From positions 41,224,613-41,288,612 of the forward strand of contig CM040747.1 in assembly GCA_022829145.1 (NCBI GenBank): a stretch of DNA of 64,000 nt. Direction: 5' to 3'. Of the stretch, positions 43,597-55,800 are shown in pieces. The notes beneath the pieces are model-generated. The model worked only from the letters and a program-made list of their open reading frames with translations, was not told the origin of the DNA and did no database searches. Position 1 is the first letter of the stretch; each line of letters begins with the position of its first letter. Made by a program: the position numbers and the translations under genes. Origin of the DNA: Albula goreensis. Its lineage: Eukaryota > Chordata > Actinopteri > Albuliformes > Albulidae.

Positions 43597-45560
43597 ATAA
43601 ATGGTTAAATAGTTTGTCATTCCCTCTCTTATTGTATTACTTTAAATCTGAGTCACTTACAGAAACAATGATATTAACTTATTCATTCAGGAGATGCCCT
43701 TTTTATTTTTATTTTTTTTTTACAAATTTTCACAGATTGTGAAGGCGTATCAACACAGGCTACTGTCAGCCAAAAACAATGAAGAGATTGTAAACTATCA
43801 TTTTCATTTTCTGTTAATTAAGTTCAATTAATTATTAAGTTCAATCAGCTGATGATGGTAAGAATATAGAAACATTTAAGCCTGGGTGTACAGAATCCAG
43901 TGTTGCTCAAACATTAGGTATGCCACACAAGTGCAACAGACCATAATTAGCACATTACAAGAGTATGAATTTAGAAGAAAATTTAGAAGAAAACAAACAA
44001 ATGTCTGCCTTGCTGTGAGGAATCAGGGAGCTTGGGGGAAAGACATTTTCCGTTTTCGTGACAGTTTAATAAATGCTATTCTATTTCTGTAAACAAAAGA
44101 AACTGTGTTACAGGAAGTGACATTGCAATGTGTGTTTTTTTGTTCTTGCTTGTGTTACTGTGGTCACATATTTGTTTTGTTTTTTAGGTCCTCTGTTTAA
44201 AACATTGTAAACATTCTAAAGCTTGAAGGGGGTGGTTAAACACTTCAGCGTGAGGACTGTCAGTCGGGGAGTTTGATTGAAAGCAACTGACAGGAGCGCT
44301 ACCAACATAACACTGTGTTGTTATTCACTCTCTTATCAGAAATCATATTATCTGTCTTCATGCCCAGTGACCCTGGGACTTGTAACAGCACATTTCACCT
44401 TCAAGCCTTTATATAGGGCTTATGGGAAATGTAGTTTCCAGCGGTGGATGAAAGGGGTGGGGGGGGGGGGGGGGGTTATAATTGCAATAAGATGTTTTAT
44501 CCTGGAACTGTGATTATTGATGAAATAAATCATTTGGGTTTGTTTCAAAATATGTAACTAGTGGATGGGAATGCAAAATGCCTGAATGTATGGATTATTG
44601 TCACTATTAATTAATTAATTTATTTAGCTCAGGATGAGGCTAACGCTATTTAAGAGCCTGAGCTGCTCTCATTGGGGTAGGCTAAGCAGAGAATTGCTGT
44701 GGTAGCCTGTAAAAGGAGAGACATGTCTGTGTCCCCCCTACCCGTTGTAAATAGTTGTTTATTTCTTTTGTTGCCACCTGTTTCTGTCTTGTCATATTGA
44801 ATGAACCAAAACCTGCTCATTAAACATATTGAATGAACCAAAACATTCAGACTCAGAATCACTGGGATGTTTCACCTCTCATATTCCTGACAGATTCATC
44901 CAAGAGCAGTTCTGTGTTTCTCTGTTTGAAATTTCCTTTTCACTATTTTTAATTTAATTGTTTATTTGTCCCCATTTTCAACACCTGGTCATATTTATAG
45001 GGCCATCACATGTGTTAAACAGCACTGGTCAGAACAGCTCAGATCAGAATTTGATACCAAACTGTAGCTTCGTCTCTGTTATTGCAGTGTTATAACACCA
45101 GGTGAGAGATGGTGTTCTATCTCCCTCTTGTGGTCACTGTGTGTAATGTCAGCTACTGTGAAGTGAGTTAAATGAAAGTTCTCCAGACTGAGTGACTCCA
45201 CAGACAGACTTATGAAATATGAACTTATGATTTGAATACCTTTTATGTTTGTTAAAACACTAAAATTTCATACACATAAACTAATTCGTCCTGCAAGTTT
45301 TGAAACTGAAAAAAAACATTTCCTGATATATTTGGTTTTACAGGTTGTACAGACATTAAAATGCTGTGACATCATGTTAAATGACACAGCTTGGAGACAT
45401 TATTATTGGCCTTCATTCTATGAGATTGCTGAGTGTGAGAAAGCTATTATTGAACAACAGAAGGCCAGTGTGCTGGAGCAGAACCCCTCAGTGTCCCGGG
45501 TCAGTGCCTCCCCCCTCAGCACCTGCAGTAGGTCCCAGCTGCAGCAGTGCAGTCTCTGTG
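43411..45560. other. Spacer and 3' flank of V gene 1
   Basis: Contains a GT tract (43563-43594) and a G run at 44460-44474. The part from ~44475 onward is duplicated at 50085-51290, including the block ttaagagcctgag and gtaaatagttgtttattt. No J or C light-chain exon was detected. Confidence 0.6.
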
Positions 45561-45576
45561 CAGTCTGACTGACGGA

Positions 45577-45604
45577 GGTTTTTGTACGGCTCTTTATCAC
45601 TGTG
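45577..45604 (-). promoter_or_regulatory. 12-spacer recombination signal of V gene 1
   Basis: On the minus strand, heptamer CACAGTG (45598-45604), 12-bp spacer ATAAAGAGCCGT and nonamer ACAAAAACC (45577-45585). Both heptamer and nonamer are perfect consensus. A 12-bp spacer at the 3' side of V is the kappa-type arrangement, so the partner J should carry a 23-bp signal. Confidence 0.95.
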
Positions 45605-45931
45605 TGCACACCCAGATACTGCTGATGTAGTGCCAACTCTGACAGTAGTAATCTCCTGCATCTTCAGCCTGGACTCCACTGATGGTCAGAGTGAAGTCAG
45701 TCCCAGATCCACTGCCACTGAATCGATCAGGAATCCCTGAGTTACGCGATGTTGCAGCATAGATCAGGAGTTTAGAGGCTTCTCCAGGTTTCTGCTGATA
45801 CCAGGCTAGGTAGTGATTACCACTATAGACCTTCACAGCAGGGTTGGTTCTACAGCTCAGGGTGACAGTGTCTCCTATGAGAGCAGATTTACCAGCAGGA
45901 GTCTGAGTCACAGTCACCTGTCCTGTGCATT
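45605..45931 (-). CDS. Immunoglobulin light-chain V exon 1 (kappa-like)
   Basis: The exon starts after acceptor ttcag and encodes [20 protein letters not shown], first Cys in [21 protein letters not shown], the [14 protein letters not shown] strand motif and [10 protein letters not shown], i.e. the two disulphide Cys, the core Trp and the YYC end. CDR3 continues to WVC at the heptamer. It joins the leader exon in phase 1. The frame is open and all framework landmarks are present, so it is a potentially functional germline V segment for antigen recognition by B cells. FR2 has E-A-S where V genes 2 and 3 have E-A-P. Confidence 0.95.
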
Positions 45932-46081
45932 CTGAAGGGAAGAACAGAAAAAAATAAATACTTTACCCATTGTAACATTAGAATGTCAAATTATTTTTTT
46001 TAAATACATTTACTTTTTATACTTCTATTCCATTAAATTTGAAGACAGTATAACAATTTAAATATTTTCCACAAATCTCAC

Positions 46082-46154
46082 CCTGAATGCAGAAAGCGAG
46101 TGCCCAGATGAAGATGGTGATAAAAGTCATTGTTGCTGTGGGTTCTGTTGCCAT
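46082..46154 (-). CDS. Leader exon of V gene 1
   Basis: Minus strand ATG at 46154-46152 gives [20 protein letters not shown] then FCIQ, a hydrophobic signal peptide. A second in-frame ATG (TMTF) could also serve. Donor gtgaga. The intron of ~150 bp leads to the V exon. Leader exons of the three V genes are nearly identical. Confidence 0.93.
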
Positions 46155-46194
46155 GAGGGACAGCTCTCAGTCATCAAGTGTTAAACTCACAGGA

Positions 46195-46258
46195 CTATAA
46201 ACACTCCCAGAGCACTGAAGCATGTGCTGCCAATGCAAAGTGTCTTCTCTATGCAAAT
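46195..46258 (-). promoter_or_regulatory. V gene 1 promoter: octamer and TATA-like box
   Basis: On the minus strand ATTTGCAT (46251-46258) lies ~97 bp before the start codon, in the orientation usual for light-chain V promoters, followed by TTTATAG near 46193-46199. The octamer is the binding site of Oct factors that drive B-cell expression. Confidence 0.88.
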
Positions 46259-46339
46259 GTTCTTCCTGGGTACAGCAGGCACTTGTAGCCCAGCAGTACT
46301 GTGGACTGGAGACTGTGGGCTGTGACAGAGAGAGAGTTC

Positions 46340-47189
46340 AACAGCAGCACCAGGACAGCAAGGAACAGATTTTTGGGATCTCACTGTCATGTTCAGGTTA
46401 TATATTGCACATAAAAATGCACTTAAACATATGCAATTATGTTCTATGATAATTTGCATATGCCATTTCTGAATATTAATTAGTAAGACAGCAGAACAAC
46501 ATCCAATAGGGGACGTTTTAATCATATGTGTCTCAATCTTTAGAATCTTCTTCTTCATACTTTCACTCTCTTTTTCTATCTTCGCTTTTCATCACGTTAC
46601 CTAAAACCTTCTGGCTAACATCAGTTAGTATCAGTTTGATATTTGATTAACTCTCCTCTTTGTGAGAAACACAGGTCACTGCGCTCCACATGAAAACATT
46701 TAACCAGCAACATGTGAACTGTGATGAAGATGGACATACAGAACCCAGTGCTCACCAAAGATTATCAGAAGCACCTGGTTTTATTACTGACACAGTAGCT
46801 CTGAAAGGGATGGGAGCAGAGCAGCTCTGTGTCCTGAGTAAAAGGACTGGATCAGGGGAAAGTCTTGATGAGCTGAGTTAAGCTGCACTGATATAAACCA
46901 TTAGCAGTGAGTGAGAGGCACCATTACCTGAGTGTGGAATAAGTGAAGAGTCTTAAGACATCTCATGGCAAAAATAAGTCCACACTCTGTTTAGGGCTGT
47001 AAGGCTGTTTAATGATCATGCAGTATGACTGCAGTGTAGCTGGGTTTATTCTGCTGGGGGTGTGCTCTGGGAGGTACAGGGCTGGAGCTCTGCAGGTGGA
47101 TGGGTGCTCATTGGTCCCAGTGAGTGCTCCCCAGTGTGTCCTGTTTGAGAAGCTCCAGGGCCCGTGCTGTGTTACTGCAGTGCATAGCC
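46340..47189. other. No gene recognised
   Basis: Spacer upstream of V gene 1. From ~46980 it may already belong to the LINE fragment at 47190-47740, but no motif confirms this. Confidence 0.5.
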
Positions 47190-47740
47190 TTTACCTTTTG
47201 GGCTGGGAATAGCTTTTTGGATTCAAAAAACTCCCCATTGAGTCCATGAGAAGGACCTCTTCAGCTTCTGGTGGTGTTTGTTGTTTTCTACTGGGGATTG
47301 TAATGCAGAGAGGGGTGTGTGTTTGAGGAAGGGTGCGAGTCTGGGAGGGAGGGGGTGTCGGCCTGTGTGCTGGGTGAGCTGTTGGACTCTGTTGATTGCG
47401 TTGTGTCAGGAGGAGTGCTTGTGTCTCTCTGGGCCAGTAGTTTGGCAGGGGGCTGTGCACAGAGTGTAGTTTGTGTCATTGGAAGGTGTGTTGTTTTGAG
47501 GGAAATGGTTTGTGTGTCAGTGTGTGTGTTTCCAGTGGTACATGAAGTACATATGAGCTCCTGAAGCTGCTCTCATAGGTGCTGTATCTCCTTGATGAAA
47601 GATCTCTCCCTGTGTTGCATGTGCTCTTTTACAGCAGCCAGCTGGGCTCTCAGGGCCTGGTTGTCCTGCCTCAGAGTGGCAGCCTCCTCTCTTAGCTCAG
47701 CGATAGCTCGGCTGTTCTCCCTGCTAACACTACTGCTTCT
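47190..47740 (-). mobile_element. LINE ORF1-like fragment with coiled coil
   Basis: Minus strand: AIAELREEAATLRQDNQALR and AQLAAVKEHMQHRERSFIKE form a clear heptad coiled coil. A Pro/Thr-rich stretch follows, then PEAEEVLLMDSMGSFLNP. That last block parallels [20 protein letters not shown] in the LINE at 28705-32648, where it leads into the SGNH domain (GDSN-like block). So this is probably the 5' ORF region of the same or a related LINE family, without its RT. Confidence 0.6.
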
Positions 47741-48032
47741 GTTCTACTGTTATACATGTGTTAAGGAGAAGGGCCAGATGAAAGGTGTGATTCTTTAGTT
47801 CTTTGGGTCCTGTTATTTACACCTTTTTGGGTTTCACATTTCATGTGCCACTTGTACATACCACACAATTGGGTCATCTTGCTCTCACATCCAAAAATAT
47901 GTTTTTTTTTTAAAAAATAAGACCATTTTCGTGAAAACTAAAAATAAAAAGATTTATAAAATAAAAAAAACACCTCTTGGTTTTTCAGTCAAATTCAGTA
48001 AATTTGATACATAGAGCAAGAGCAGGCATTAC

Positions 48033-48532
48033 NNNNNNNNNNNNNNNNNNNNNNNNNNNNNNNNNNNNNNNNNNNNNNNNNNNNNNNNNNNNNNNNNNNN
48101 NNNNNNNNNNNNNNNNNNNNNNNNNNNNNNNNNNNNNNNNNNNNNNNNNNNNNNNNNNNNNNNNNNNNNNNNNNNNNNNNNNNNNNNNNNNNNNNNNNNN
48201 NNNNNNNNNNNNNNNNNNNNNNNNNNNNNNNNNNNNNNNNNNNNNNNNNNNNNNNNNNNNNNNNNNNNNNNNNNNNNNNNNNNNNNNNNNNNNNNNNNNN
48301 NNNNNNNNNNNNNNNNNNNNNNNNNNNNNNNNNNNNNNNNNNNNNNNNNNNNNNNNNNNNNNNNNNNNNNNNNNNNNNNNNNNNNNNNNNNNNNNNNNNN
48401 NNNNNNNNNNNNNNNNNNNNNNNNNNNNNNNNNNNNNNNNNNNNNNNNNNNNNNNNNNNNNNNNNNNNNNNNNNNNNNNNNNNNNNNNNNNNNNNNNNNN
48501 NNNNNNNNNNNNNNNNNNNNNNNNNNNNNNNN
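48033..48532. other. Assembly gap (500 N)
   Basis: Exactly 500 unknown bases, a conventional placeholder size. Sequence on its right resumes inside the hAT fragment, so the 5' edge of the second V cassette is hidden and true gap length is unknown. Confidence 1.
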
Positions 48533-49015
48533 CTCTAACTTAACCATTCTATATCAAGCAGACCGCAGAGTTGCCTAAATTGAAAACGCATACCAGTGAC
48601 ATAAAAAGTGAATTACATCTGTTAGCAGTATTTCATATTTTCGTCTAGATTCATGTTTTCTTTTAGATGCATCCAGATATCTGTAAGTAGTTTGAATATT
48701 TGTAATCCATCATAATAGAGAGAGTCCATCAGAGAGTGATCCACAGAGAGTGATCCACCAGACTCTGCAGCAGGTGATGGGCGGACGCTCTTGCGTAGCA
48801 TAGATGTTGAATTTATACTTTGCATGGGGATCGCCACACCTGTCTTCACTGAGACTGCTATTGCTTCTGCCACTCTCCAGCGAAAGGATCTCGATCTGTC
48901 AGTGTCATACACCGTTGTGGAAGGGGTGATGGAAAGGCTGACAGCACTGAGGAAAGATGAAGAATTCAAGGTCCTCTTTTCAAAAGCCACAGAGCAAGCA
49001 GAAGCAGCTGGTCCG
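48533..49015 (+). mobile_element. hAT transposase fragment, copy B part 1
   Basis: Aligns with 42350-42790 and ends in the same LTALRKDEEFKVLFSKATEQ coding block. It carries ~90 extra bases absent from copy A (MRSIDVEFILCMGIATPV region), so copy A has an internal deletion. It is cut at ~49015 and joined to repeat R. Confidence 0.8.
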
Positions 49016-49044
49016 TAACAGACAGTGAAGAATAGCTATGTATA

Positions 49045-49275
49045 TAAGAAGAGACTGGTCCATTGAGGAGAGGGAGGGTCCTCCCCTGTTTTTGAGAGGA
49101 AAGAGGAAGACAATAAAATAAAAATAAATTTGAAATGTAATGTTGGAAGACCTCACTGTCATTAATAAAAAAATCACTTTTGAATAAATAAAAACCTCTT
49201 GGGTACAATAATCCTTTATTTCAACTCTGAAAAATGCCCCAAAAGTGACCCCTGAGTCCTTCTGGTGATGAACAA
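49045..49275. repeat. AT-rich repeat R, copy 2
   Basis: Close match to 41695-41945 in the same orientation, here wedged between two hAT pieces that overlap in content. Confidence 0.85.
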
Positions 49276-49282
49276 CACTTCT

Positions 49283-50085
49283 TGTCTTTTAATTTATACT
49301 TTGCATGGAGATCGCCACACCTGTCTTCACTGAGACTGCCACACTCCAGCGAAAGGATCTCGATCTGTCAGTGTCAAACACCGTTGTGGAAGGCTGACAG
49401 CACTGAGGAAAGATGAAGAATTCAAGGTCCTCTTTTCAAAAGCCACAGAGCAAGCAGAAGCAGCTGGCATTGAGGTCCATGATGAAATACCTGGATAAGT
49501 AAGATGCAGAAAGGTACCCCAAAGATTCAAGTTCAGCTCCCAGTTTGCTACAGAGAACCACCAAGCCCAGAACCTGGAGGAGCACCACCAGGGAAAGGTG
49601 TTCTTACCTTTCTAGACTCTCTCTCTCAGGAACTAGACAGAAGATGACACTCCAACAGGGTCAATCCTATCAGGTCTTCACTGTCTTACCATCTCAAGCC
49701 ATTGGAACCACATGCCAAATGACAGAGCTGCTCAATCTATTACAGATGTGTGCAAGTTTTATGACATGGAGGAAGAAAATGTTCCACTCATCCTATGCTC
49801 TCCCAACCAGCACGCTGAGGTGCCTTAAAGACCATGAAGTGGACACAGTTTTCCCTGCCCTGATGAAGCTCCTCAAAACATACGGCACGTTACCGGTGAA
49901 AAGCGCTGCAGTAGAGTGCTCATTCTCTAAAGTGAAAATAATGGAGACCCAGCTCAGAAACAGATGTGGGGAAGGCAGGCTCTCAGATCTGCTGCTGCTG
50001 TCCATCGAGAGGGACGTCCCCATTGACCATGAAGAAGTCATTCACATTTGCAAACACATGGCCAGAAGAAGAATTCTGCTGTGGG
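49283..50085 (+). mobile_element. hAT transposase fragment, copy B part 2
   Basis: Starts at tttgcatggagatcgccac and repeats the LTALRKDEEF block, then is almost base-identical to copy A through the dimerisation region (VDTVFPALMKLLKTYG; SFSKVKIMETQLRNRCGEGR) to 50085, where it fuses with the V-cassette spacer. Confidence 0.85.
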
Positions 50086-51294
50086 GGTTATAATTGCAAG
50101 AAGATGTTTTATCCTGGAACTGGGATTATTGATAAAAAAAATCCTTTGGGTTTGTTTTAAAATATGTAACTAGTGGATGAAAATGCAAACTGCTTGAATG
50201 TATGGATTATTGTCATTAATTAATTTATGTCAGGATGAGGCTAACACTATTTAAGAGCCTGAGTTGCTCTCATTTGGCGTAGGCTAAGCAGAGAATTGTT
50301 GTGGTAGCCTGTAAATAGAGAGACATGTCTGTGTCCCCCCCTACCTGTTGTAAATAGTTGTTTATTTCATTTGTTGCCACCTGTTTCTGCTTGTCGTCCT
50401 GTAACATATTGAATGGACCAAAACATTTTCATGCTCATTAACAGACCAATCTCTGTGTGTCTCATGGTCAGACACAGGGAGTGATTCAGAAACAGAATCT
50501 CCATGTGAAATTAAAGTGAAAGACTGTATCACTGTCAGTGTTTCCCTGTATCACAGTGATCAGTTCCTTTCTCAGCATTTCACACTGTAGTTATGATATG
50601 AGCACAGTGAAGAGCCTTCTGTTGGCAATGGGATCACTGGGATGTTTCACCTCTCATATTACTGACAGATTAAATCAAGAGCAGCTCTGAGTTTCTCTGT
50701 TTGACATTTCATTGTTTTTTTGTCCCCATTTTCAACACCCAATCATATTTATAGGACCATCACATGAGTTAAACAGCACTGGTTAGAACAGCTCAGATCA
50801 GAATCTGATACCAAACTTACCAGGTGAGAGATGGTGTTCTAACTCCCTCTTGTGGTCACTGTGTGTAATGTCACCTACTGTGAAGTGAGTTAAATGAAAG
50901 TTCTCCAGATTGAGTGACTCCACAGACAGACTTATGAAATGTGAATGAACTTATGTTTACTTTCTATGTTTGGAAAACATGAACATTTCATACACATAAA
51001 CTAATACATCCTGCAGGTTTTGAAACAGAAAATAAATATTTTTTGTTGTTTGATTTTACAGGTTGTACAGGCATTAAAATGCTGTGACATCATGTAAAAT
51101 GACACAGCATGCAGACATTATTATTGGCCTTCATTCTGTTAGATTGCTGAGTGTGAGAGAGTTATAACTGAACCACTGAAGCTCAGTGTGCTGGAGCAGA
51201 ACCCCTCAGTGTCCCGGGTCAGTGCCTCCCCCCTCAGCACCTGCAGTAGGTCCCAGCTGCAGCAGCGCAGTCTCTGTGCAGTCTGACTGAGGGA
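50086..51294. other. 3' flank and spacer of V gene 2
   Basis: Collinear with 44470-45576 in cassette 1. It has an extra ~190 bp at ~50440-50640 relative to cassette 1. Non-coding. Confidence 0.7.
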
Positions 51295-51322
51295 GGTTTT
51301 TGTACGGCTCTCTATCACTGTG
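51295..51322 (-). promoter_or_regulatory. 12-spacer recombination signal of V gene 2
   Basis: Minus strand: CACAGTG (51316-51322), spacer ATAGAGAGCCGT, nonamer ACAAAAACC (51295-51303). Perfect consensus. Confidence 0.95.
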
Positions 51323-51652
51323 TGAACACCCAGCCACTGATGGAGTGTAAATTCTGACAGTAGTAATCTCCTTCATCTTCAGCCTGGACTCCACTGATGG
51401 TCAGAGTGAAGTCGAGGCCATTTCCTCTCCCACTGCCACTGAATCTAGAGGGCACTCCAGATACTCTCTCTGATGTGTATTTGATCAGAAGTTTGGGAGC
51501 TTCTCCAGATTTCTGCTGGTACCAGTAGAGATAGTACTGAGCACCAGTATAATGGTAAACTGCAGTACTGGCCTTACAGTCAATAGAGACTGACTGACCT
51601 GTCTGGACTGACTGGGCTGGAGACTGAGTCAGAACCACCTGCCCCCAAGACT
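51323..51652 (-). CDS. Immunoglobulin light-chain V exon 2 (kappa-like)
   Basis: Acceptor tctctgcag. It encodes [20 protein letters not shown], first Cys in [46 protein letters not shown] and [12 protein letters not shown]. Core Trp and both Cys are present and the frame is open. It is the most diverged of the three, belonging to a different V subgroup (TQSPAQ start; two extra residues, GNGLDF, in the loop where the others have GTDF). Leader and flanks are almost the same as in the other cassettes, so diversity is concentrated in the V exon. Confidence 0.95.
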
Positions 51653-51808
51653 CTGCAGAGAGAGAAATTCACTGTGTAAAAAGCATTACTAAAAACAATA
51701 TACACTTACAGATTTGAACCTACATTTATTACTATAAATTGCAACATTCATGTTTGATATTTTCTGTAGTTAGAGAATCATTTGAATTTGACAAAGTATT
51801 TCTCTCAC

Positions 51809-51881
51809 CCTGAATGCAGAAAGCGAGTGCCCAGATGAAGATGGTGATAAAAGTCATTGTTGCTGTGGGTTCTGTTGCCAT
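51809..51881 (-). CDS. Leader exon of V gene 2
   Basis: Same peptide as leader 1 ([11 protein letters not shown], then the hydrophobic core ending FCIQ). Donor gtgaga, phase 1. Confidence 0.93.
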
Positions 51882-51919
51882 GAAGGACAGCTCTCAGTCA
51901 TCAAGTGTTAAACTCACAG

Positions 51920-51985
51920 GACTATAAACACTCCCAGAGCACTGAAGCATGTGCTGCCAATGCAAAGTGTCTTCTCTATGCAAAT
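51920..51985 (-). promoter_or_regulatory. V gene 2 promoter: octamer and TATA-like box
   Basis: ATTTGCAT on the minus strand at 51978-51985, ~97 bp before the ATG, with TTTATAG near 51920-51926. Same layout as V gene 1. Confidence 0.88.
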
Positions 51986-52396
51986 GGTCTTCCTGGGTAC
52001 AGCAGGCACTTGTAGCCCAGCAGTGCTGTGGAGGCAGACTAGGGCTTATGGGCTGTGACACAGACAGAGCAGTTTAACACTGGTGTAACAGTGTCTGGAC
52101 AGCAGGATCACAATCCAAACCAACATCATTCACATTTTGCCATCATATTCTTTTTCTCACATGTACCCCTGTTAAACAGTGCAGTGTAAACCTTTGAGGC
52201 AGTGAAATTGCACAATTAGATTTTAACACTTTGAAACCTTGGATTTTGCATAATTTTCGTGGTGTGAGTTATTTATGTCCTATCACTGCTGCACCCACAC
52301 ATAATCCATACTCTGATTGTTTCCCATCACACTGAAAGAGGATTTTGCTGCTCTCTCCATCGTAGTCAACAAGGACAGGGTATCACCTGAGGGGTA

Positions 52397-52870
52397 TGGA
52401 ACAAGTGTGGAAGTGTCTCTGTATTGTGGCGCCAGGAGAGGTGGAGGGAGGAGCAAGCTCCTCAGCTCCTCCCACTGTACTGCTGTCAGTCTCTTGGTTC
52501 CCTCCCTCAGTCTGGAGAGTTAACTGGAGCTGCAGCAGCAGAGGCCTCACAAACAGGCAGCCTCACCTGAGAGTGATTTCTAATCAACTGAGCTGTGAGC
52601 ACTTGCCTTCAATTAGGACTTCTATTTAAGCACAGCCTGAGAGGCTGAAGGAGGACTTTGAGCTGTTGAGTGGCTATTTGACTTGGCTTTGCTGTTTTTC
52701 TTTTTTTTTTTTTTTTTGTTAAAGCTTGTTTTTGAGTATGTTCTTGTTTTGTAGCTCCTCCCCCAGAAAAATAAATAAATAAACAAATGAAAGGCCTTTG
52801 GCCACTTTTTGTTGTGTTTTACTTCCACTCACCACCTGGCTCAGCTCAGTGGCCTCGCCTGCCACTGTGC
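52397..52870 (+). repeat. Dispersed repeat family X, longest copy
   Basis: Runs from ggagaggtggagggaggagc through ctgtgagcacttgccttcaa, a poly-T tract, cttgtttttgagtatgttc and aaaggcctttggccactttt to ctgccactgtgccaccaca. Fragments occur inverted at 6085-6296 and 7540-7805. Together they outline a repeat of at least ~470 bp of unknown type. Confidence 0.7.
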
Positions 52871-52879
52871 CACCACATT

Positions 52880-55800
52880 TATAACATTAAATGAAACCCA
52901 TGAATTAGTTTCATGGGTCTTTGAAGTACATTGGTTTGTTTCCCAAGAATTATTAGCCTATAAGTTTGATTCAAGAATATGATCATTCATGCATTTTTGC
53001 ATCAGTATTACATTTTCAGATGTATGAGGTTATCATCTATGAGAACTACACAGAGAAATTAAGTCCCATAAAATCTGATGTCACTTTATCAACTTTTGTT
53101 GGTTTTTAAAAATGCAAGTTATAAGATATGAGTTCAGTAATATTTCATCATAAAATGATGTACTGTATTCAAAGCCCGTTCCTGTATAGACTTTTACATT
53201 TTTATTCATGTGTATTATATTTTTATACATAGCCCACATGAACACTTTTTTTTTTAAAACAGCCTTAATACCACATCCATCAAAATTTGCATCATAGAGT
53301 AAGACTGTTGTTGGTGCTCTTATAAAACTCTTGCTTGTTCAACACTGTAAACTCTTAACCGTTATTTAAAACATTTTACTCTTTTAAATTAAGAGCATAG
53401 AATTGGACAGAATTCACATCATTCTGTTTCCCAGCAACAAGTTCAAGTGGTTTAGAATTTTCAGTATTTCAGCCTATATGATGTTACAATAGGAATGTTC
53501 TTAAAATACAAACAACTATCAATTAATATGTCATTTGGACTTGTCATTGATTGCAACTATATCTTACCAAAATGTACCAGTCACTTAGTATAGTAGAAGA
53601 CAATATTGTGTTCCACTATTTTCTTGGACAGTTACATCCTTCAGACTTGTAAGTAGATACCTAATGCTTTTCCTCAAATGCAGTGTCTCTTTGCCATTAC
53701 TTCAAAATGAATTGATCAGTTCTGTGCCTGAATATAACAGATTTTTATGTTCAGAAATTACAGGAGTTTTAATTTTTTACCTTAATATAGCTCATTAGCA
53801 AGCCAGCTATGTAGGGTAAGTCAAGTAAGGGTGTTATTTCATATTTTAGAATGGTCAATGTTGGTGCAAACTTGTTTTGCCATAAGGTGCTAGTATTTCC
53901 ATTCTGAATTAATTGCACTTCACAAGTAATTGTGATAAAAGTGACATTGTGAAATAAAAGTTTCACTATGAATTAAAACAGGCTTTGCTCAAAAAAGCTA
54001 TTTGTGAAGAAAATGTATGATTATAAAATAAAGATCAAATAATTCATTACTACACATTATGAAGTAAATGTAAACATGATTATGGTACTGTGAATGTCAG
54101 TATGATGAAATAATACTTTATCATACTGGGGTGAATGTTATTTATTGAATTCTTTCACAATTTATCAACTAATTTATTATCTGATTATGTGACTGTTCAT
54201 TACATAAACATTTTTGTTGATTTAATTTAGACTAAAATGGCATTCCATAACTATGATGTCACAATGGGAAGGAAGTTCAAATGTAGAACATTGACAACTG
54301 ATGCAGAATTGAACATGAAAGATGAACAGAAATTATTATGAAGGACTGTCATTAACATGGTGATCATGCAGAGTATGGTGTCTGGTACAAAGAGAGGGCA
54401 GTACAGTCATTTGAGATGGGCCCAGGTGAAGTTGTGCTTTCTCCTGTCTTATATTTGTATGCCATATAATTTGCACTAAGCTGAAGTTCCAAATTCCTGA
54501 ATTCAGGATACATGCAAATTCTTTTCTATTGGAAAATAATATTCTCAGATTTTTTTTGAAGCACACTTTTCTAACTACTATCCATGACAGAGCTGGGTGA
54601 AGGGAGTTATATCAGTGTCTGTATTTCATACCCAGTGATTATGCACATAGATCAGAGCAGATCAAGATGTTATGAATGAAAATTATAATGTACTGCTTTT
54701 ATGTACATTTAACTTTAAATATATGGCCATGCTGTTCAAATGAGTAGACCATGTTAGATTGACAAACTGTTCATTTCTCCCAGAGTTTTATCAGTCAGAA
54801 TAGAAAGACTCTCAGACACTTCTCACCTTACACTGCTAACATTTACCTTGAGTCTGATTTATGTAGCTCTAGCTCTGAGTTAGAGCTCTAGTTCACCCAG
54901 TCTGCTTGGCTCCACTTAATGAGCAGCCAGCCTCTGACTGTTCACCTCGTTCTCAGGCTCTTGCTGAGTCTGTTGAATTGTCTCCACACAGCAGTTCCTC
55001 TGCTTATGCTTCTGCTGGAGGAGATGATGTGGGGACAGAGGCTGAGAGTCTACCAAGGGTCTGTGCTCACGTGGCTCCTGGCCATCACCATGGAATCAAG
55101 GATGCCTCTACCTGCCAGCACACATGAGTCTCTCTCCTCTGTCTTAGGATGTCCTGATCAGCACCAGCTCCAAATAAATGCATTTGGTTACGCAGTAAGA
55201 GAGTGCCCACGCTACAGTGCTCACTATGAAATCATGCATATGATGTGAATAGCTGCAGATTACCATGAGCAAAGGGTATGTGTTATTCCATATGGTTATC
55301 TGTTTAAAGACTGTTTGTGCTGACCTCATCAAACATTCTGTTGTATGATTCAGACAAACCAATATGTATTTAATGATATCAGTCTGGGCAACATACTGAT
55401 AAATAACTAGTCAGGACAACAACGATTTTGTACTGTACTTAGACTTGATGATTTTTCACACCACAAGGGGGAGCCATCCTACTGTGATATAAGAGGGGTT
55501 AAATGGTCTCTATTTGAGAAGAACCACAGAGACACCATAAGAATGATTATGAAACACCTCTGTAGAACACACATCAGTCCAATGGAGGGGCCGATAGTGC
55601 CTCACTTTCACACTGTATTCAACACAAGGGACTGAGGTGGCACCCAAGTGACCGTAGTATTGTTGAGGATAATACAGTAACAGCTGTAAGGGTGAGGAAG
55701 AGTCAGCTCAGGTGTGAAGCTGTTGATGGAAACAGCACCGCTGTCCAATCCAGTTCAACACTACAGATCCTGACTAGTTCAGTCTCTCTGACAGATTTAA

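Noticed and set aside
47977-48547. Open frames spanning the N run
   Set aside because: They are made of unknown bases and mean nothing.
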